From positions 1 through 9,064 of the forward strand of contig CAMJMP010000025.1 of NCBI GenBank assembly GCA_946407055.1: a DNA stretch of 9,064 nucleotides. The letters run 5' to 3'. Made by a program: the position numbers and the translations under genes. Shown one piece after another: positions 7,061 through 9,064 of this stretch; the first letter of the stretch is position 1, and every line of letters starts with the position of its first letter. The DNA is from an uncultured Mycoplasmatota bacterium. GTDB lineage: Bacteria; Bacillota_I; Bacilli_A; RF39; UBA660. The notes under the pieces were generated by a model. It had not been told where the DNA came from, made no database searches, and saw only the letters and a list, made by a program, of their open reading frames with translations.

Positions 7061-7108
7061 TTGATTTGGGGTTTGGATATAACGAATAAGATTTAGGAGC
7101 TAATTAGT

Positions 7109-8080
7109 ATGAAATTAAGTGTAATTATTCCTTGTTATAATGTAGAAAATTATTTAGCTAAATGTGTTAATAGCGTTTTAAATAATAAGATTAAAGATAA
7201 ATATGAAATAATATTAGTTAACGATGGAAGTACAGATAATACTTTAGAAATAGTTAAGGATTATGCTAAGAACTATCCTGATATTATTAAATATATAGAT
7301 CAGAAGAATAGAGGTTTATCTGGAGCTAGAAATGCTGGATTAGACATAGCTAAAGGAGAATATGTTACATTCTTAGATAGTGATGATTATGTAGATAATG
7401 TAATGTATGTAGAATTATTAAAGAAAACTTTGGAAGGTGACTTTGATATAGTTACTTGTGGAGTTCGAATGGTTTACGATGATTCTAGTTTAGATAAAGA
7501 TGTCGATGTAGGATTTGAAGAAGATTGTCTTGGTAAACACGAAGTTAAAAGAGCAATGCCAACTTTCTATCCAGCCGCATGTAATAAGATATATAAAAGA
7601 GAAACTATTGGTGATTTAAGATTTAAAGAAGGTATTCTATATGAAGATGTAGAATTTATGTATAGATTTTTACCTAAAGTAAATAATATTGGTAAAGTAG
7701 AAGGTTACTACTATTATTATTTACAAAGAGAAGGATCTATTACATATACTTTTAATGAGAAGTTATATGATTTTGTAGATAATCTAAATGGTTTAGTTAG
7801 TTATTATAAGAAGAATAAGTTATATAAAGAATATAAAGAAGAATTAGAATATGTTTACGTTAGATATTTGTATGCTACATTTATTAGACGTTTAGCAAAA
7901 TGTAAAGATAAAGAAAAGTTTAAAAAGGGTGTAGAAGTAGCAATGGAAAATGTTAAGAATACATTCCCTGATTATAAAGACAATAAATACCTAGTAGGTA
8001 AGAAAGGTTTTTATTTAAAACATTTTAATAAGTTTATTGCTAACTTAGTTTATATGGTAGACAAAAACAAATTGAATTAG
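7109..8080 (+). CDS. GT2-family glycosyltransferase (EpsJ/CpsI-like)
   Basis: The protein has 323 residues. ATG 7109 follows SD AGGAG (7095-7099) at 9 nt. The GT-A domain starts at once with KLSVIIPCYNVENYLAKCVN (2-21). It carries VNDGSTD (37-43), the GLSGARNAGLD motif (69-79), the DXD-type LDSDD (89-93), an acidic pair in YEDVEF (178-183) as the likely catalytic-base region, and QREGSIT (206-212) near the end of the fold. This set is typical of capsule and exopolysaccharide GT2 enzymes that transfer hexose, HexNAc or similar sugars to lipid-linked intermediates. The C-terminal 100 residues are Lys- and Tyr-rich helices without a clear TM segment, suggesting peripheral membrane attachment. 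The 48-bp gap before it has no convincing promoter or terminator, so it is probably co-transcribed with the gene upstream. Confidence 0.92.
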   Translation: MKLSVIIPCYNVENYLAKCVNSVLNNKIKDKYEIILVNDGSTDNTLEIVKDYAKNYPDIIKYIDQKNRGLSGARNAGLDIAKGEYVTFLDSDDYVDNVMYVELLKKTLEGDFDIVTCGVRMVYDDSSLDKDVDVGFEEDCLGKHEVKRAMPTFYPAACNKIYKRETIGDLRFKEGILYEDVEFMYRFLPKVNNIGKVEGYYYYYLQREGSITYTFNEKLYDFVDNLNGLVSYYKKNKLYKEYKEELEYVYVRYLYATFIRRLAKCKDKEKFKKGVEVAMENVKNTFPDYKDNKYLVGKKGFYLKHFNKFIANLVYMVDKNKLN

Positions 8081-8089
8081 GTGATTTAA

Positions 8090-8584
8090 ATGGCTAAGAA
8101 AAAACAAAAGAAAGTTATGTTTATTGCAAGTACAGGTGGACATTTAAGTGAATTATTACAACTTAGTCCTTGTTTTGATAAATATGACTTTTCAATAGTA
8201 ACAGAAAAAACAAAGAGTAATATTAGTCTGAGAGATAAATATCCTGGAAGAGCACATTTTATTATTAGTGGTACTTATACTACTTTAAGAGCAAAGATAG
8301 TTTATCCATTTAAGTTGTTCTTGAATTGTTGGATTAGTTTGTTCTTGATGATAAAATTAAGACCAGATGTTGTAGTTACAACTGGATCACATAACGTTGG
8401 ACCAATGTGTTGTTTAGCGAAGTTGTTTGGTAAAAAAGTAATATTTATTGAAACATTTGCTAATAGTGAAACACCAACTAAGTGTGGAAGATTGGTATAT
8501 AAATTTGCAGATCATTTTATTGTTCAATGGGAGAGCATGTTAGAACATTATCCTAAAGCAATATATGGTGGATGGGTTTGGTAG
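8090..8584 (+). CDS. Alg14/PssD/Cps14F-like glycosyltransferase membrane subunit
   Basis: The protein has 164 residues, full length for the family. ATG 8090 follows AGGTGA (8079-8084), which overlaps the previous stop codon (TAGGTGA). Diagnostic motifs are the N-terminal STGGHLSELLQL (14-25), VVTTGSHNVGP (95-105), IFIETFANSETPTKCGRL (118-135), FADHFIVQWESM (139-150) and the end YGGWVW. A hydrophobic stretch at about 70-90 could attach to membrane. In known systems (yeast Alg13-Alg14, Rhizobium PssD-PssE, pneumococcal Cps14F-Cps14G) this protein anchors or activates a separate Alg13-like catalytic subunit that binds the UDP-sugar donor. No such gene follows here: the next gene begins 10 bp later and encodes an LCP protein. 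The partner must lie elsewhere or be replaced. The family call is firm; the sugar is unknown. Confidence 0.92.
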   Translation: MAKKKQKKVMFIASTGGHLSELLQLSPCFDKYDFSIVTEKTKSNISLRDKYPGRAHFIISGTYTTLRAKIVYPFKLFLNCWISLFLMIKLRPDVVVTTGSHNVGPMCCLAKLFGKKVIFIETFANSETPTKCGRLVYKFADHFIVQWESMLEHYPKAIYGGWVW

Positions 8585-8594
8585 GAGGTTTATT

Positions 8595-9064
8595 ATGGCA
8601 GAAGAACATGAACATCATCATCACAAACATATTAAACATAGACCTGTTTTACGTAAGATAAGTTTATTTACTACTTTAATATTAATATTTACTTCTATAT
8701 TATTGTTAGTAAGACTAGTACAAACTAATATAGTACCAACTAAATATTTAATTGCTGGAGGGGTTATCTTCTTTATAATTGATTTAATCTTCTTAACAAT
8801 TAGTTTGATTAGAAGATATCATGTATGGAAGACGATTAATATAGTACTAGCGGTACTACTTAGTGCAGCATTTATATTTATAGGTATTGTAGTTAAGAAA
8901 TCTAGTGATTCAATATCTCAATTATTTAAATATAAAGAGATAACTGTTACTTATTATGTAATGGTAAATAAATCAAGTAATTATCAAAAGTTAGAAGACT
9001 TAAAAGATAAGAATGTTGGTATGATGGTTACTAATAAGGATAAAATAGAAGAACGTTTGAAAGA
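8595..9064 (+). CDS. LCP (LytR-CpsA-Psr) family protein, CpsA-like three-TM N-terminus, 3'-partial
   Basis: The frame opens at ATG 8595, 5 nt after a perfect SD AGGAGGT (8583-8589) that overlaps the preceding stop codon, and runs open to the right edge with 156 complete codons. The N-terminus is His-rich (HEHHHHKHIKH, residues 5-15). Three hydrophobic segments follow at about 20-42, 51-72 and 80-100. An extracytoplasmic segment then begins (ITVTYYVMVNKSSNYQKLED, 116-135) with LKDKNVGMMV. This resembles the accessory domain that precedes the LCP domain in streptococcal CpsA-type proteins, which also have three TM helices. LCP proteins transfer glycans from a lipid carrier to peptidoglycan outside the membrane, which fits a polysaccharide locus. 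The catalytic LCP domain itself is outside the window, so the call rests on topology, the accessory segment and context. Confidence 0.7.
   Translation, partial: MAEEHEHHHHKHIKHRPVLRKISLFTTLILIFTSILLLVRLVQTNIVPTKYLIAGGVIFFIIDLIFLTISLIRRYHVWKTINIVLAVLLSAAFIFIGIVVKKSSDSISQLFKYKEITVTYYVMVNKSSNYQKLEDLKDKNVGMMVTNKDKIEERLK

Noticed and set aside
7061..7108. Possible promoter (TATAAC at 7078-7083 or TAAGAT at 7087-7092) between two genes
   Set aside because: Neither has a -35 at acceptable spacing or an extended -10 TG. In such AT-rich DNA these matches are expected by chance.
1..9064. tRNA or rRNA genes, CRISPR arrays, IS elements or att-like repeats
   Set aside because: No cloverleaf, regularly spaced repeat, transposase motif or long direct repeat was seen. 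Nearly all bases are covered by surface-glycan genes.

Overview
The window is a stretch of a cell-surface polysaccharide (teichoic-acid-like or capsule/rhamnan-like) locus from a very AT-rich bacterium. All genes lie on the + strand. By eye the G+C content is about 30 % or lower, Arg is mostly AGA, Shine-Dalgarno (SD) sites are strong, and the cargo is Gram-positive in type (an LCP-family protein and a TagGH-like ABC exporter). This points to a low-GC Firmicute/Bacillota, such as the Erysipelotrichia or the gut Bacilli/RF39-type lineages. The exact taxon cannot be fixed from sequence alone. Trp is encoded by TGG and no gene has an in-frame TGA, so a Mycoplasma-type code (UGA = Trp) is not indicated.

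Layout: (1) 1-991 is the 3' part of a GT4 glycosyltransferase cut by the left edge. (2) An extended -10 promoter (about 1007-1033) leads into the ABC exporter ATPase (1058-1798) and permease (1809-2582), a membrane-anchored GT2 glycosyltransferase (2591-3622) and a two-domain GT2-GT2 glycosyltransferase (3659-5497). (3) An intrinsic terminator is built into the 3' end of that last gene (5483-5516). An extended -10 promoter (5518-5526) follows after one base and starts a second unit: a divergent GT-B type transferase with an added C-terminal module (5558-7060), a GT2 (7109-8080), an Alg14/PssD-like protein (8090-8584) and the N-terminal half of a three-TM, CpsA-like LCP protein (8595 to the right edge).

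How the genes fit together (inference from families): glycosyltransferases build a glycan on a lipid carrier at the cytoplasmic face, the Wzm/Wzt-type ABC pair exports the finished chain, and the LCP protein would attach it to peptidoglycan. No Wzx flippase or Wzy polymerase is seen, which fits the ABC route. The Alg14-like membrane subunit has no Alg13-like catalytic partner beside it in the window.

The most unusual signal is at 3620-3667. A perfect SD lies 29 nt from the start codon of the GT2-GT2 gene, and a perfect 8-bp inverted repeat fills the gap. Folding it would reduce the spacing to 8 nt. The same stretch also encodes a 7-codon mini-ORF whose TGA overlaps the GTG start. Other points of interest are loss of the expected catalytic Glu in the 5558-7060 transferase, a His-rich N-terminus on the LCP protein, runs of eight A confined to the 3659-7060 segment, and stop codons fused to SD sequences. 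No tRNA, rRNA, CRISPR, IS element or stretch over 300 bases without a gene was seen.
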